Shown piece after piece: positions 19,951 through 29,201 of a stretch of DNA of 64,000 nt. Under the pieces are notes generated by a model that was not told the DNA's origin, made no database searches, and was given only the letters and a program-made list of their open reading frames with translations. Source of the stretch: Litchfieldia salsa (GTDB lineage Bacteria > Bacillota > Bacilli > Bacillales > Bacillaceae_L); NCBI RefSeq assembly GCF_900104555.1, contig NZ_FNJU01000001.1:186001-250000 (forward strand). Direction: 5' to 3'. The position numbers were made by a program, and so were the translations under genes. The number at the start of each line of letters is the position of its first letter. The first letter of the stretch is position 1.

Positions 19951-20457
19951 TTATTCTTCTATTCTTAACCCGAGAATAACCAAATCTCTTTCATCCTGAT
20001 CAAGTAAAGCTACCCTTGGCAATAGAGCCATTTGCGTGAACCCAAATCGTTCAAATAGTTTTAAACTAGGTTCATTATGACCGAAAATAAACGCCAATAA
20101 GGTTTTGATCTTTAACTTCGGACATTCATTAATCGCGCGCTGAACCAATTCTTTACCAATGCCTTTTCCTCTATAGTGTGGATGTATGTAGATACTGATT
20201 TCTGCGGTTTGATTATAGGCTGGGCGTCCATAGAATTTTTCAAAGCTGACCCAGGCACAAATCTCTCCATCTATTTCAGCAACCCACAAAGGTCTGAAAC
20301 CAGGAGAATGATTGAAAAACCATGGTTCTCGGTCTGATACCGAAACAGGTTGAAGATCTGCTGTCACCATGCGACTTTCGATCGTCGAATTATAAATGTC
20401 AACAATAGTTGGAAGGTCCTCTTTAACAGCATCTCGAATAAACATTGGATTTTCCAT
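19951..20457 (-). CDS. GNAT N-acetyltransferase, phosphinothricin/methionine-sulfone type
   Basis: 168 residues. The sequence RDAVKEDLPTIVDIYNSTIE at the N-terminus and the acetyl-CoA motif YIHPHYRGKGIGKELV (R-G-K-G-I-G) are typical of the Pat/MnaT subfamily, which acetylates amino-acid analogues such as methionine sulfone or phosphinothricin. The natural substrate is unknown. It is the first gene of a two-gene unit with ytnP; TGAGGAGA precedes the ATG. Confidence 0.85.
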   Translation of the reverse strand: MENPMFIRDAVKEDLPTIVDIYNSTIESRMVTADLQPVSVSDREPWFFNHSPGFRPLWVAEIDGEICAWVSFEKFYGRPAYNQTAEISIYIHPHYRGKGIGKELVQRAINECPKLKIKTLLAFIFGHNEPSLKLFERFGFTQMALLPRVALLDQDERDLVILGLRIEE

Positions 20458-20643
20458 AGGTAAATCTCCTCACTTATATAGATATGTTTCAATAAAGTCT
20501 TTTCAACCTAAAATTACTAAACGGAGAAAAAAATCCGCTTAAGTAGACAGTACAATGGATTAATTATACTGTCCACTTTATAGCGGAAATTTTTTATAAA
20601 TTTAGGATGTATTCGTATGGAGTGTTGCTCTTTAAATAAAGCC

Positions 20644-20761
20644 GCAGGCTGAATACACTCCGCGTCCGGCGGGTGACCAGTGAGCCTCCTCGTCGCTTAT
20701 GCTCCTGCGGGGTCTAACTTTGGCCACTGTTCCCGCAGGAGTCTACGTGTATTCAGCCTGC
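20644..20761 (+). repeat. Family A interspersed repeat, copy 2
   Basis: 118-bp core with the 15-bp inverted ends GCAGGCTGAATACAC / GTGTATTCAGCCTGC, same orientation as copy 1 and nearly identical to it. The right side continues to GAAAACAGCC near 20803-20812. It fills most of the gap between the trmB 3' end and the GNAT gene. Confidence 0.9.
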
Positions 20762-20824
20762 TTGTACCATTCCAAGTTTTATGTCTAAACAGCTAACTTT
20801 GAGAAAACAGCCTAAATCAATGAT

Positions 20825-21469
20825 TTATTTTGTTTTAAAACGGGACTCACTTCGATAAATAGGATGTCCTAATTTTGAGAACTTTTCTTCATACTCCGTC
20901 ATAATGTTTCCTTTGAAATCACTTTTGTGTAAGTCGAGACTTACATAGGTTAACAGCATTCCATAGTCGGAAAAGCTCATAAGAGATGATTCAAATAATC
21001 CTCGGTTATCCGTTTTAAAATGAATCTCGCCTTGATCGACTAAAATGTTTTCATACATTTCAAGAAAGGTTCGGAAAGTAAGCCTTCTTTTTGCATGTCT
21101 TTTTTTCGGCCAAGGATCTGAAAAGTTTAAGTAGACTCGATCCACTTCACCTTCTTCAAAGAAGTTCAATAACCCCTCTGCTTTAACGTTCATTAACTTT
21201 AAATTTGAAATATCTGCCTCAATTGCTAAATCAAGTGCAGAAACAATTACACTTTCTTGTAACTCAATTCCAATAAAATTAATTGAGGGATGAGCCTTTG
21301 CCATTCCAGTAATAAATTGGCCTTTTCCAGTACCAACTTCTATATAGATTGGTTGTTGGTTATTGAATATAGTATGCCATTTTCCCTTGCATTCCTCGGG
21401 ATTAGCTATTACATACTGTGGATAAGCTGCGAGCTTATCTTTTGCCCAAGGTTTATTTCGTAATCTCAT
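20825..21469 (-). CDS. trmB: tRNA (guanine-46-N7)-methyltransferase
   Basis: 214 residues. SAM-binding loop [10 protein letters not shown] (about 43-52) and the TrmB signature [15 protein letters not shown] are present. It methylates G46 in the tRNA variable loop. The frame is open for another 38 codons upstream, but GAGGTGG lies just before the ATG at 21469 and the protein then starts [13 protein letters not shown] as family members do. The neighbourhood trmB-ytzH-ytmP is as in B. subtilis. Confidence 0.94.
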   Translation of the reverse strand: MRLRNKPWAKDKLAAYPQYVIANPEECKGKWHTIFNNQQPIYIEVGTGKGQFITGMAKAHPSINFIGIELQESVIVSALDLAIEADISNLKLMNVKAEGLLNFFEEGEVDRVYLNFSDPWPKKRHAKRRLTFRTFLEMYENILVDQGEIHFKTDNRGLFESSLMSFSDYGMLLTYVSLDLHKSDFKGNIMTEYEEKFSKLGHPIYRSESRFKTK

Positions 21470-21644
21470 GATGCCACCTCTTTTTAATACAATTGATATT
21501 TTTAAAAAACAATATCGTAAAATGATGATTGGGTAAGGTGTTATGCTAAATTCTATAGATGAATTGGGTAAAGCCTTACGCATAAATTAACCCTTCATTA
21601 CACACTTTAATATCAGGCACTACACTTATAAAGGAGTGAAATTG

Positions 21645-21923
21645 ATGTCTTTAAATCATACAGATCAAATGCATATTCTAAAAGACATATTAACGAATCA
21701 CCAAGATGATTGTTCTGGAACTGTTGCTGAATGCGAACAAATGGAACGATTAGTTAAATCTCTTATGGTTAATTCAAATGTTGACCAAGACATAAAAACG
21801 TTATTAACAGATATCTATTCCTATAGTCAACAAGGGAAATACACTCAACATTTAGATGCTCATATAAATGAACACCAGGATCAATTATCACAGTGGATTT
21901 CAGAGATTGACCAATTCTCTTAA
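21645..21923 (+). CDS. ytzH: YtzH-like small protein
   Basis: 92 residues, mostly helical and acidic with no membrane segment; matches the YtzH family (MSLNHTDQMHILKDILTNHQDDCSGTVAECEQ). Function is unknown. ATG at 21645 has AAGGAG 8 bp upstream; an in-frame GTG that overlaps this site is not a plausible start. The 3' end overlaps the convergent ytmP by 4 bp. Confidence 0.85.
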   Translation: MSLNHTDQMHILKDILTNHQDDCSGTVAECEQMERLVKSLMVNSNVDQDIKTLLTDIYSYSQQGKYTQHLDAHINEHQDQLSQWISEIDQFS

Positions 21924-22708
21924 TTTTTAATTAATAAGTGATGAAGATATTGTAGCCAGTGCTTAATTTCTTTGTCACTATTTTTAGATGTATACCATAT
22001 AATTTGCATGATTGTCTGGGAAGTTACATACCATTTCATTCGTCTATATAAATGTTCAGATGGTTCAATTCCATAACGGGTAAGCCATTCGGTCCACTCT
22101 TCCTCGTTGATATACCAATATAGTAGCATTCCAATATCAATAGCCGGGTCAGCAATCATTGCTCCATCCCAATCAATTAGATAAAGCTGGTTTGTTTCAG
22201 TTAACAGCCAATTATTATGATTGATGTCACAATGACAAACAACCATTTCTTCATATTGGACCTGCATTAATTCTTGTTCTAACAAGTCGATTGCTTTCCG
22301 AATCTCCGATATTTCCGCTAAATGTGCAAAATCAGTAAGAGACTGTTTAAGATCGAATAAGATGGCCTCTGGCTTTAAGGGTTGTTTTCCAAGACGCTTT
22401 AGCATAGATAAGAGCTCTTCTGACCGGTGTATTTTGTGAAGGAGCTCTGCTACATTTTGACCATTCATATCCTTAGGTTTCAGCTCTACACCACTTAACC
22501 AATGTTGAGCTGTAATTACATCACCGTTTTCAAGACGCTTTGTCCAAATAAGCTTTGGAACAATTCCTTCTGCTGATAGTACTGCAAGAAAAGGCGAAGA
22601 ATTCCTTTTTAAGAATAGCTTTCTTTCATTAAATTGTGCAAAGTAAGCATCCCCTGTAGCACCACCTGCAGGAGAAATTACCCACTCATTACCTAATACA
22701 TCTTCCAA
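21920..22708 (-). CDS. ytmP: YtmP, APH-fold phosphotransferase
   Basis: About 262 residues of the aminoglycoside phosphotransferase/choline kinase fold: GGATGDAYFA glycine loop, CHCDINHNNWLL catalytic loop (Asp and Asn) and LIDWDGAMIADPAID metal-binding segment. A small-molecule kinase; the substrate is unknown. The start is uncertain: a TTG at 22708 has AAGGTG 6 bp upstream and gives MEDVLGNEWVISPAGG, while the open frame reaches a GTG at 22732 that lacks a ribosome binding site. I prefer the TTG. It overlaps the convergent ytzH by 4 bp. Confidence 0.85.
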   Translation of the reverse strand: MEDVLGNEWVISPAGGATGDAYFAQFNERKLFLKRNSSPFLAVLSAEGIVPKLIWTKRLENGDVITAQHWLSGVELKPKDMNGQNVAELLHKIHRSEELLSMLKRLGKQPLKPEAILFDLKQSLTDFAHLAEISEIRKAIDLLEQELMQVQYEEMVVCHCDINHNNWLLTETNQLYLIDWDGAMIADPAIDIGMLLYWYINEEEWTEWLTRYGIEPSEHLYRRMKWYVTSQTIMQIIWYTSKNSDKEIKHWLQYLHHLLIKN

Positions 22709-22763
22709 CCATTTCACCTTCAAATTCAACACAACATTTCATTTAGGGATTAAAATTCTATAT

Positions 22764-22884
22764 AAGAAAAGCGGAAGCGCCTGTTTAGCCTCGGGCAGGC
22801 ATAAGGCAGAGCACGTAGGAAATCTTGTTTTCCGTAGTGATTTGACTTATGACCCCGAGGGGCTAGGCGCTGGAGCTAGACACT
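22764..22884 (+). repeat. Family C interspersed repeat, copy 1
   Basis: About 121 bp starting AGAAAAGCGGAAGCGCC and ending GGCGCTGGAGCTAGACAC, with outer complementary ends (AGCGCC / GGCGCT) and an internal ATAAG...CTTAT pair. Very similar to 58735-58858 and 58862-58978. A further fragment, AAGAAAAGCGCAAGACGCC, lies at 22921-22939. Together they occupy the gap between ytmP and the amyX terminator. Confidence 0.85.
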
Positions 22885-23020
22885 AAATCTGAGTACGAAG
22901 TTTTATACTTTCTTATCTTTTAAGAAAAGCGCAAGACGCCTTGATCAAAACTGAGTCGAACAACATCATCACTTTACATGATATTTATATTTAAACTACA
23001 TATTAGTTTTAGCAAATAAA

Positions 23021-23061
23021 AAGATAGCTATTGATTTAGCTTTCTAAACAATAGCTATCTT
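23021..23061. terminator. Terminator of amyX
   Basis: Perfect 13-bp stem AAGATAGCTATTG / CAATAGCTATCTT with a 15-nt loop, followed on the minus strand by TTTTTAT. It is 45 bp past the amyX stop. Confidence 0.85.
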
Positions 23062-23105
23062 ATAAATTTTAGCTTCTTTCTCTTTTGAAATCAAGAGAAA
23101 CTATA

Positions 23106-25271
23106 TCATTCTCCATTGTTTTCATATAAAACAATGGTACTAATAGGTGAAAGCTTGATCGCTTCCCCCCGAACTGTGTAAAGACTCCTAATTCCTGCAT
23201 TTTCATTGTCACAAATTACCTCCCATATTCCTGCAGTTGGTAATTCTACTAGAGTCTCTTCATGAAGATTACTGTGCATAACGACTAAGTGATTCCAGGG
23301 CCCGTAATGCTTCACCTGATTTAATGAGTAAAGGATGATTCCATCTTGAGATTTATGGAAAGTTAAATGCTTTCTTATAAGAGCAGCGGTAGGAAGTCTG
23401 AATGCTCCGTGTGTTTTCCTAAGCGTAATCAACCCTTTGACATAATTTACTTCGTCTATATTTTCTTCTTTACGCTTCCAGTCCATCCAGTTTATCTCAT
23501 CAGGTGATTTGTAACTATTTTCAACACCCTGCTTTGTTCTATAAAACTCTTGGCCACTATGAATAAACGGAACTCCTTGTGAAAGCAAAACAAGCGAAGA
23601 GGCTAACCGTTGTCTCTTTTTACGGGTTGTAACACTTTCATTCGAGTTACATTCTTCCATTTTATCCCACAATGTATGATTATCATGGGACTCCACATAG
23701 TTAATCGTCTGTGAAGGCTCATAAAAAAGACCCTTTTCTCCTTTTCCTAATGAAATACTGCCAGCAATTGATTGTTTCACATCATATTCCTTATGCATAT
23801 TGCCTAGGGCATATCCACGATCATACAAATTAAATGTACTTCCCTTAACTACATCACGAAAACGATCATTAAATTGTCCAATCCCTGGAAGATGTCTTGC
23901 ATTCTTAATAACCGCTTTTTTATCAAATGGAAGAGGTGTATTTAAATCCCAACCTTCCCCAAACATGATGATGGTAGGATCAATCTCATCAACAACTCTT
24001 CTGATTGTATTCATTGTATCAATATCTAAAATCCCCATTAAATCAAAGCGCAAACCATCAATCCCATATTCTTTAATCCAGAATACAACAGAATCTAAAA
24101 TGAACTTTCGTACCATTTTCCGTTCAGAGGCAATATCATTTCCCACCCCTGTTCCATTAGATGGCATCCCATGTTCATCATGTCGGAAATAATAACCTGG
24201 AACAATTTTTTCAAAAGACGAATCTTCTCGGATATAAACATGGTTATAGACGACATCCATAATGACTCTAATCCCATGTTGATTTAATACATCGATGGCC
24301 TTCTTCAATTCAATGATTCGGGAATATGGATCAGACGGTTTTGTCGCATAACTCCCTTCTGGTGCGTTAAAATGCAGAGGATTATATCCCCAGTTATAAC
24401 TTTTATCCGGCTCTCTTTCATCAACACCACCAAAATCATTGAAAGGTAACAACTCAACATGTGTAATACCAAGTTCCTTCAAATACGATAGTCCTGTTGA
24501 AGTATGATTATTTCTTCTGGTTCCTAATTCAGTTAAACCTAAGTATTTGCCTTTGTGATGAATACCACTCTCTGGGTGGATCGTAAAATCTCGAATATGT
24601 GTCTCGTAAATAACCGCATCTGTCATATGTTGAAAGTAAGGTAATATCCTTTTTGTTGTACGTGTTTTCCGTAGATCAACGACGATTCCATACTCTCCAT
24701 TAAGCGACAGAGCTACCGTATACGGGTCTACCGCTTCACGCCATACCAAATTGACACAGACCTTATATTTATAATAAAAGCCATCAAGATCTCCCGGAAT
24801 TGATAGCACCCATACACCGTTATTTTCTCTTGACATCTGATGAATTTCTTCACGATTAGATTGTTTTTGATAGAGCACTAACATTACTTCAGAAGCTGTA
24901 GGTGCCCATAATTTAAATTGAGAAGAAGTAGACTGGTAAGTTACACCTAAGTCATCTCCCTCATAATAGTAGGCTTCATCAAATTCCTTTGTTCGAATGA
25001 CAGCACCAATCTGAAGGTCTGTTTCTGCTTGATATTCATCTCTAATTACATAGGAGGAACCAATATCTAAAAATGCATTTACCGTACATTGGTATTTATT
25101 ATATCCGTCAATCACAGCTACTTCTTTAATTTCAAGTTCCCATAAATGATGCTGTTGATCATACAATGTAAAGGTGGTTGACTGTCCATTGTTATATGAA
25201 TGAGGCATTAAAATGGTAATGACATTAAGTCGATCGAGATACGCTTCAAACACTCGTGAAATCTCCGCCAA
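23106..25271 (-). CDS. amyX: Type I pullulanase
   Basis: About 721 residues, GH13 debranching enzyme that hydrolyses alpha-1,6 links in pullulan and branched dextrins. There is no signal peptide, so it is probably cytoplasmic like B. subtilis AmyX. The type I pullulanase motif YNWGYNP is present, with nucleophile Asp in GLRFDLMG, acid/base Glu in FGEGWDL and the ESHDNHTLWD motif; a CBM48-like domain (LGVTYQSTSSQFKLWAPTASE) precedes the barrel. The frame begins with a GTG inside the AGGAGG site; the TTG at 25271, 8 bp after it, is the likely start. It follows ytlR by 25 bp on the same strand. Confidence 0.93.
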   Translation of the reverse strand: MAEISRVFEAYLDRLNVITILMPHSYNNGQSTTFTLYDQQHHLWELEIKEVAVIDGYNKYQCTVNAFLDIGSSYVIRDEYQAETDLQIGAVIRTKEFDEAYYYEGDDLGVTYQSTSSQFKLWAPTASEVMLVLYQKQSNREEIHQMSRENNGVWVLSIPGDLDGFYYKYKVCVNLVWREAVDPYTVALSLNGEYGIVVDLRKTRTTKRILPYFQHMTDAVIYETHIRDFTIHPESGIHHKGKYLGLTELGTRRNNHTSTGLSYLKELGITHVELLPFNDFGGVDEREPDKSYNWGYNPLHFNAPEGSYATKPSDPYSRIIELKKAIDVLNQHGIRVIMDVVYNHVYIREDSSFEKIVPGYYFRHDEHGMPSNGTGVGNDIASERKMVRKFILDSVVFWIKEYGIDGLRFDLMGILDIDTMNTIRRVVDEIDPTIIMFGEGWDLNTPLPFDKKAVIKNARHLPGIGQFNDRFRDVVKGSTFNLYDRGYALGNMHKEYDVKQSIAGSISLGKGEKGLFYEPSQTINYVESHDNHTLWDKMEECNSNESVTTRKKRQRLASSLVLLSQGVPFIHSGQEFYRTKQGVENSYKSPDEINWMDWKRKEENIDEVNYVKGLITLRKTHGAFRLPTAALIRKHLTFHKSQDGIILYSLNQVKHYGPWNHLVVMHSNLHEETLVELPTAGIWEVICDNENAGIRSLYTVRGEAIKLSPISTIVLYENNGE

Positions 25272-25296
25272 TTTTTGCACCTCCTATTCAACAGGA

Positions 25297-26235
25297 TTAT
25301 CTCTTACTTCTACAGATTAATCTTACCTTTTTAGGTTCAATCGAAATGGAAACTGGAGAACTTCCAATAAACTCTCCATCTGCATGAAGTGGTAACTTTG
25401 TCTCTGGTAATATTCGAATCTCTTTTCCCTTAAAACTGTCTACACCTTTAAATAGAGTGTGTTTACCCATATAGACGGTTCCTAATAAAAGTAATAACTT
25501 AAAGGGTGAAAAATGATGTACAACAGTCACATTTAATAATCCATCAAAAGGACTTGCTTGTGGTGAGATTCTCATACCTCCACCATAAAACCGTTGGTTT
25601 GAAACCGTGACGAACCACACATTTTTATAGTGATGGATGCTTCCATCAATCTCAACATCCATGCTACATGGTTTGTAATTAAATAATTGATTCAAAATCG
25701 CCCCTAGATATACAAAAGGACCTAACTTTAGTTTATTAAAATACCTTTTCATTTTAGACTGATTTACTTTTTTTGATACCTCTGCATCAAAACCAACCCC
25801 TAAACTATTCACAAAATAAAGAGGCTTTGATCGTTCTCCTAACTTAAAACGACCTACATCTATCTTCGTAATAGACTTTCTTTTCATTAAGATGTTGCGA
25901 AGTGCGACTTTCGGGGATGTAGGTATATGAAATCCACGACAAAAATCATTAGCAGAACCCGCAGGAATATACCCGATGGTTACACTTGAACCACACACAC
26001 CATTTATCACCTCAGAAATCGTGCCGTCACAACCTACAGCAACGATTGCCTCGATTTGTTCCTCATGAATGGCTGCAATTTGCTTTCCAAGTTCTACTGC
26101 ATGCTTTTCACTATTCGTAAAAAAAGAGCGATAATTAACCTGCTGCAGGTCCAATTCTTTTTTTACTTTATCCCAAACTTTTAATGATGCTCCATTTGCT
26201 GCAACAGTATTAACGATAAAGAAATATTTTTTCAT
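25297..26235 (-). CDS. ytlR: Diacylglycerol kinase-family lipid kinase YtlR
   Basis: 312 residues of the DAGK catalytic family. The nucleotide-binding loop reads GCDGT (68-72) instead of the usual GGDGT, followed by GSANDFCRGF and the C-terminal LHADGEFIG. YtlR of B. subtilis is reported as a sphingosine-type/lipid kinase homologue of DgkB; the physiological lipid is uncertain. It is the first gene of a pair with amyX. ATG at 26235 with AGGAAC upstream. Confidence 0.85.
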   Translation of the reverse strand: MKKYFFIVNTVAANGASLKVWDKVKKELDLQQVNYRSFFTNSEKHAVELGKQIAAIHEEQIEAIVAVGCDGTISEVINGVCGSSVTIGYIPAGSANDFCRGFHIPTSPKVALRNILMKRKSITKIDVGRFKLGERSKPLYFVNSLGVGFDAEVSKKVNQSKMKRYFNKLKLGPFVYLGAILNQLFNYKPCSMDVEIDGSIHHYKNVWFVTVSNQRFYGGGMRISPQASPFDGLLNVTVVHHFSPFKLLLLLGTVYMGKHTLFKGVDSFKGKEIRILPETKLPLHADGEFIGSSPVSISIEPKKVRLICRSKR

Positions 26236-26394
26236 AGAAGGTTCCTTCGATTGATAAGATTTTATCTATTATTCTACAAAAAAATGAAAAATAAACAAAT
26301 AGATTTATCAAAATGGTAAAGATTATTAATTTTCAACCGAAATATATACTATGGTATCTTACACGACTAATACTCAGAATAGGAGTGCTCATCT

Positions 26395-27435
26395 ATGTTT
26401 CATACTAACCCCTGTGTAGAGTGTGGTATTCCAATGGTTATCCATGACACTGGATATATATTAATTAAAGGGAACTCAGTATCTACTCTATTTGATCAAA
26501 TGAACATCGAATATGAAGTCAAACAAGATAAAGTTATCTATTATTATTCAAGTCGAGATGTTCTTAAGACCTTAATGGACAACCTTTTTCATCATGTTGA
26601 TAACATGAGTCATTTTCAGGCAAGTATTCACCAATCTAAAGATAGCCTAAAGTACAATTTAATCCCACTTCTTCATTTATATGAAAGAATTGTCAATGAA
26701 AGAATCGTTACTTTTATTCAGAAGGGTGAGTTCATCAGTTATATTCAGCCAATTATTGACTTAAATAAACATCACCAACTTTATGGTTATGAGTCATTAT
26801 TACGTTCAGCAGATCCATCTGAGAATATATATCCTAGCGAAATCTTTTCTGTAGCAGAGAAAACCGGCTTAAAATCAATGCTCGATCAACGAGCAAGAGA
26901 AGAAGCCATCAAGTCGCGATTGAACAAAATTAGCCCTGGTGTTAAGAGTTTTATTAACTTTCTTCCGTCAACTATCTATAATCCTGAATACTGCCTACGA
27001 CACACTTTTGCGATTGTTGAAAAATACAATGTGAATCCGTCTGACCTTGTATTCGAAGTAGTAGAAACCGAAAAAATCGATGATGTTGAGCATCTTAAGA
27101 ACATCTTAAGAACCTACAAAAATTCAGGAATGAAAGTAGCCTTAGACGATGTTGGAGCAGGCTATTCTACGATTAATATGTTAACTGAATTAAAGCCTGA
27201 TTATGTTAAAATTGATCGAGAATATATTTCATTTTGTGATCAAGACTCAAGAAAACAAGCCTTTTTAGATCAAGTTATTTCAATTACAAAACAATTGGGG
27301 ATTATTGTATTAGGAGAAGGAATTGAGCGAAAAGAAGAGCTTGATTACTGCAAACACATTGGGATGGACTTAGCTCAAGGCTATTACATTGGAAAACCAA
27401 GCCCAGAAGCAGCAAATATCCCTTCAATGATTTAG
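26395..27435 (+). CDS. EAL-domain protein, probable c-di-GMP phosphodiesterase
   Basis: 346 residues. The C-terminal EAL domain (about 110-340) retains the catalytic set: ESL at Glu133 (variant of EAL), Asn in FINFLPSTIY, Glu in EVVETE, the double Asp in ALDDVGAGYS, Lys in YVKIDRE, Glu in LGEGIE and the QGYYIGKP end. It therefore looks active. The N-terminal 100 residues contain a CVECG pair of cysteines and a helical segment but no membrane span or recognisable PAS/GGDEF domain. AGGAG precedes the ATG. It stands alone between convergent genes. Confidence 0.85.
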   Translation: MFHTNPCVECGIPMVIHDTGYILIKGNSVSTLFDQMNIEYEVKQDKVIYYYSSRDVLKTLMDNLFHHVDNMSHFQASIHQSKDSLKYNLIPLLHLYERIVNERIVTFIQKGEFISYIQPIIDLNKHHQLYGYESLLRSADPSENIYPSEIFSVAEKTGLKSMLDQRAREEAIKSRLNKISPGVKSFINFLPSTIYNPEYCLRHTFAIVEKYNVNPSDLVFEVVETEKIDDVEHLKNILRTYKNSGMKVALDDVGAGYSTINMLTELKPDYVKIDREYISFCDQDSRKQAFLDQVISITKQLGIIVLGEGIERKEELDYCKHIGMDLAQGYYIGKPSPEAANIPSMI

Positions 27436-27445
27436 AACACAAATT

Positions 27446-27514
27446 AGGTCGTCTGTTTACAATGTAAAGGTTTAATCTCGGGTAACGAGATTCCTTATTG
27501 TAAACAAACGACCT
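27446..27514. terminator. Two-level bidirectional terminator, EAL gene / ytlQ
   Basis: Outer stem AGGTCGTCTGTTTACAA / TTGTAAACAAACGACCT (16 of 17 paired) enclosing a second hairpin AATCTCG-GGTAA-CGAGATT (27474-27492). The plus strand continues with TTTTTTA. It lies between the convergent EAL gene and ytlQ. Confidence 0.85.
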
Positions 27515-27523
27515 TTTTTATAA

Positions 27524-28453
27524 CTATCCCTGACGTTTTATATAAGTGGCATGGCAATGCGTAAGTAGTGATTGCGCGGCCTTTATTTGAACAAATTTCA
27601 ATGGTGATGTAACTGCTCTCATACTATTAAACCATTCTTCATAAGCCTTTTTATCCACAAACGTAATGTCATACGGTGCGAATGGATAGTCAAAAAAGCC
27701 ACTTCGATTTAATATAATCTTTTTAATTGGTAACTCAATTCCATTTAACTGGTAAATTTGGCGAATAACCTTTTCAGTTCGATTTAATCCAATCAGTGGG
27801 GAAAGTACTTTCTTTTCTTCTTTCCCGTTTTTTTCTATCCAAAAGCGTTCCTTAGATCCCATGAACACACTATTTTCTTCACCTTCCAAAAAGCTTATAC
27901 ACAATGTAGCAATGGGAGTAATTAGAATGATTTCAAGCTCTACAGGTGCCTGCTTTAAAAGAAATACAGGTTTATATAATACAAAATAAGTATCCGGGAA
28001 TCTTTGTAAGAAATATTTTAAATAAGGATCATCATAAAAATGGTCATCAACAAATGACCTCTCTCGAATCGTCGAGCTAGCCCATTTCATTTGAAATGAA
28101 AAAATAGAATCTAAAAAAGATTGCTTCATTTCTTGAATCGAATCTGGTCTTTTGGAAAATGAGAATAAAAGAGTTGACTCCTCATCGCCTTGGCTCATTT
28201 CCTCAAATTCGTCGGACTCATCTCCAGAGAAAAGTTTTCTTCTCATCTTAGTAAAAGGATTAAACAAGTTTCTCTTCTGACCATCTATATTTTTTTGTTC
28301 TTTTTCCTCATCAATTTTGGATAACTCGTTCTCCCACTCGGTTCTCACCTTATCCCACTGCTGTTTCTTTAACCGAATAAACTGACTAGGATATCGGTAC
28401 ATATCCATTTCATAACGTGAGATATAATCCTGAAGCTTTATTAATTGACCCAG
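27524..28453 (-). CDS. ytlQ: YtlQ-like protein, probable CTG start
   Basis: 309 residues if started at the CTG at 28453. The first ATG is at 28408, but it has no ribosome binding site, and the 15 codons before it read LGQLIKLQDYISRYE, which continues the hydrophilic helical pattern of the N-terminus. The frame closes with TAA directly before the CTG, and AAAGGGGG lies 9 bp upstream of it, so CTG is the only credible initiation codon in the extension. The C-terminal part (PDTYFVLYKPVFLL onward) weakly resembles NERD-type nuclease-related folds; function is unknown. The position between ytlR and thpR (ytlP) matches B. subtilis ytlQ. Confidence 0.72.
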   Translation of the reverse strand: MGQLIKLQDYISRYEMDMYRYPSQFIRLKKQQWDKVRTEWENELSKIDEEKEQKNIDGQKRNLFNPFTKMRRKLFSGDESDEFEEMSQGDEESTLLFSFSKRPDSIQEMKQSFLDSIFSFQMKWASSTIRERSFVDDHFYDDPYLKYFLQRFPDTYFVLYKPVFLLKQAPVELEIILITPIATLCISFLEGEENSVFMGSKERFWIEKNGKEEKKVLSPLIGLNRTEKVIRQIYQLNGIELPIKKIILNRSGFFDYPFAPYDITFVDKKAYEEWFNSMRAVTSPLKFVQIKAAQSLLTHCHATYIKRQG

Positions 28454-28472
28454 TTATAACAACCCCCTTTCC

Positions 28473-28495
28473 AAGAAAAGCGCAAGTGGCCCGTT
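28473..28495. repeat. Family C end fragment
   Basis: AAGAAAAGCGCAAGTGGCCC matches only the left terminus of the family C repeat. It lies between the LrgB-like gene and ytlQ, just upstream of the ytlQ ribosome binding site. Confidence 0.5.
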
Positions 28496-28514
28496 TATGT
28501 TCAATAAAGTAACC

Positions 28515-29201
28515 TTAAAGAACAACACTAATTAAAATTGGACAAACAACAGCTGCAAATATCGCACTTAAAATCATTGAGATTGAACTAATTGCTGCCT
28601 CTTTTTGACCTATTTCTAATGCTCTAGCAGTTCCAATCCCATGAGATGCTGTACCAAATCCAACACCTACCCCAATATAGTGATGAATACGACATAGTTT
28701 CAAGATTGTCGGACCAAACATTGCTCCACCAACTCCAGCAATCGTTACATAAACAGCAGCCAACGTAGGTATCCCTCCAGACATTGAGGCGATATCCATT
28801 GCGATTGGTGTCGTTACATTTTTAGGGATAAGAGAAATTAGTACCTCTTTATCTATATTTAATAATGATGCAAAAGTCAATCCAGACAAAATCCCAATAG
28901 ATGCCCCTATAAGGACCCCGACGACTACTGGAGCAAAGTATTTTTTTAAGATTTCTTTATTTTTATAAAGTGGAAATGCTAACGCTACAACCGCAGGACC
29001 TAACAACTCCCCAATCCAACTTCCACCTTGTAAATATGTATCGTATGGAATATTGAAAAGAAGTAACAAGACAATGATTACTGTTGTTGAAGTTGCAACT
29101 GGCACTAATAAAGGATAGTTATACTTTTGGTATAGTGCCTTCATCAATTGAAAAATTAAAATGGTGAATACACAAGTTCCAAATGCCCACAAGATACTCA
29201 A
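28515..29201 (-). CDS. LrgB/CidB-family membrane protein
   Basis: 228 residues with six or seven membrane segments and the conserved LrgB stretches PKNVTTPIAMDIASMSGGIPTL and GTASHGIGTARALE. Partner of the preceding LrgA-like protein; such pairs act as holin/antiholin-like proteins or export pyruvate and related metabolites in B. subtilis and Staphylococcus. Its TTG start overlaps the LrgA stop by 4 bp (TTGA), giving translational coupling. The usual LytST-type regulator is not nearby. Confidence 0.88.
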   Translation of the reverse strand: MSILWAFGTCVFTILIFQLMKALYQKYNYPLLVPVATSTTVIIVLLLLFNIPYDTYLQGGSWIGELLGPAVVALAFPLYKNKEILKKYFAPVVVGVLIGASIGILSGLTFASLLNIDKEVLISLIPKNVTTPIAMDIASMSGGIPTLAAVYVTIAGVGGAMFGPTILKLCRIHHYIGVGVGFGTASHGIGTARALEIGQKEAAISSISMILSAIFAAVVCPILISVVL

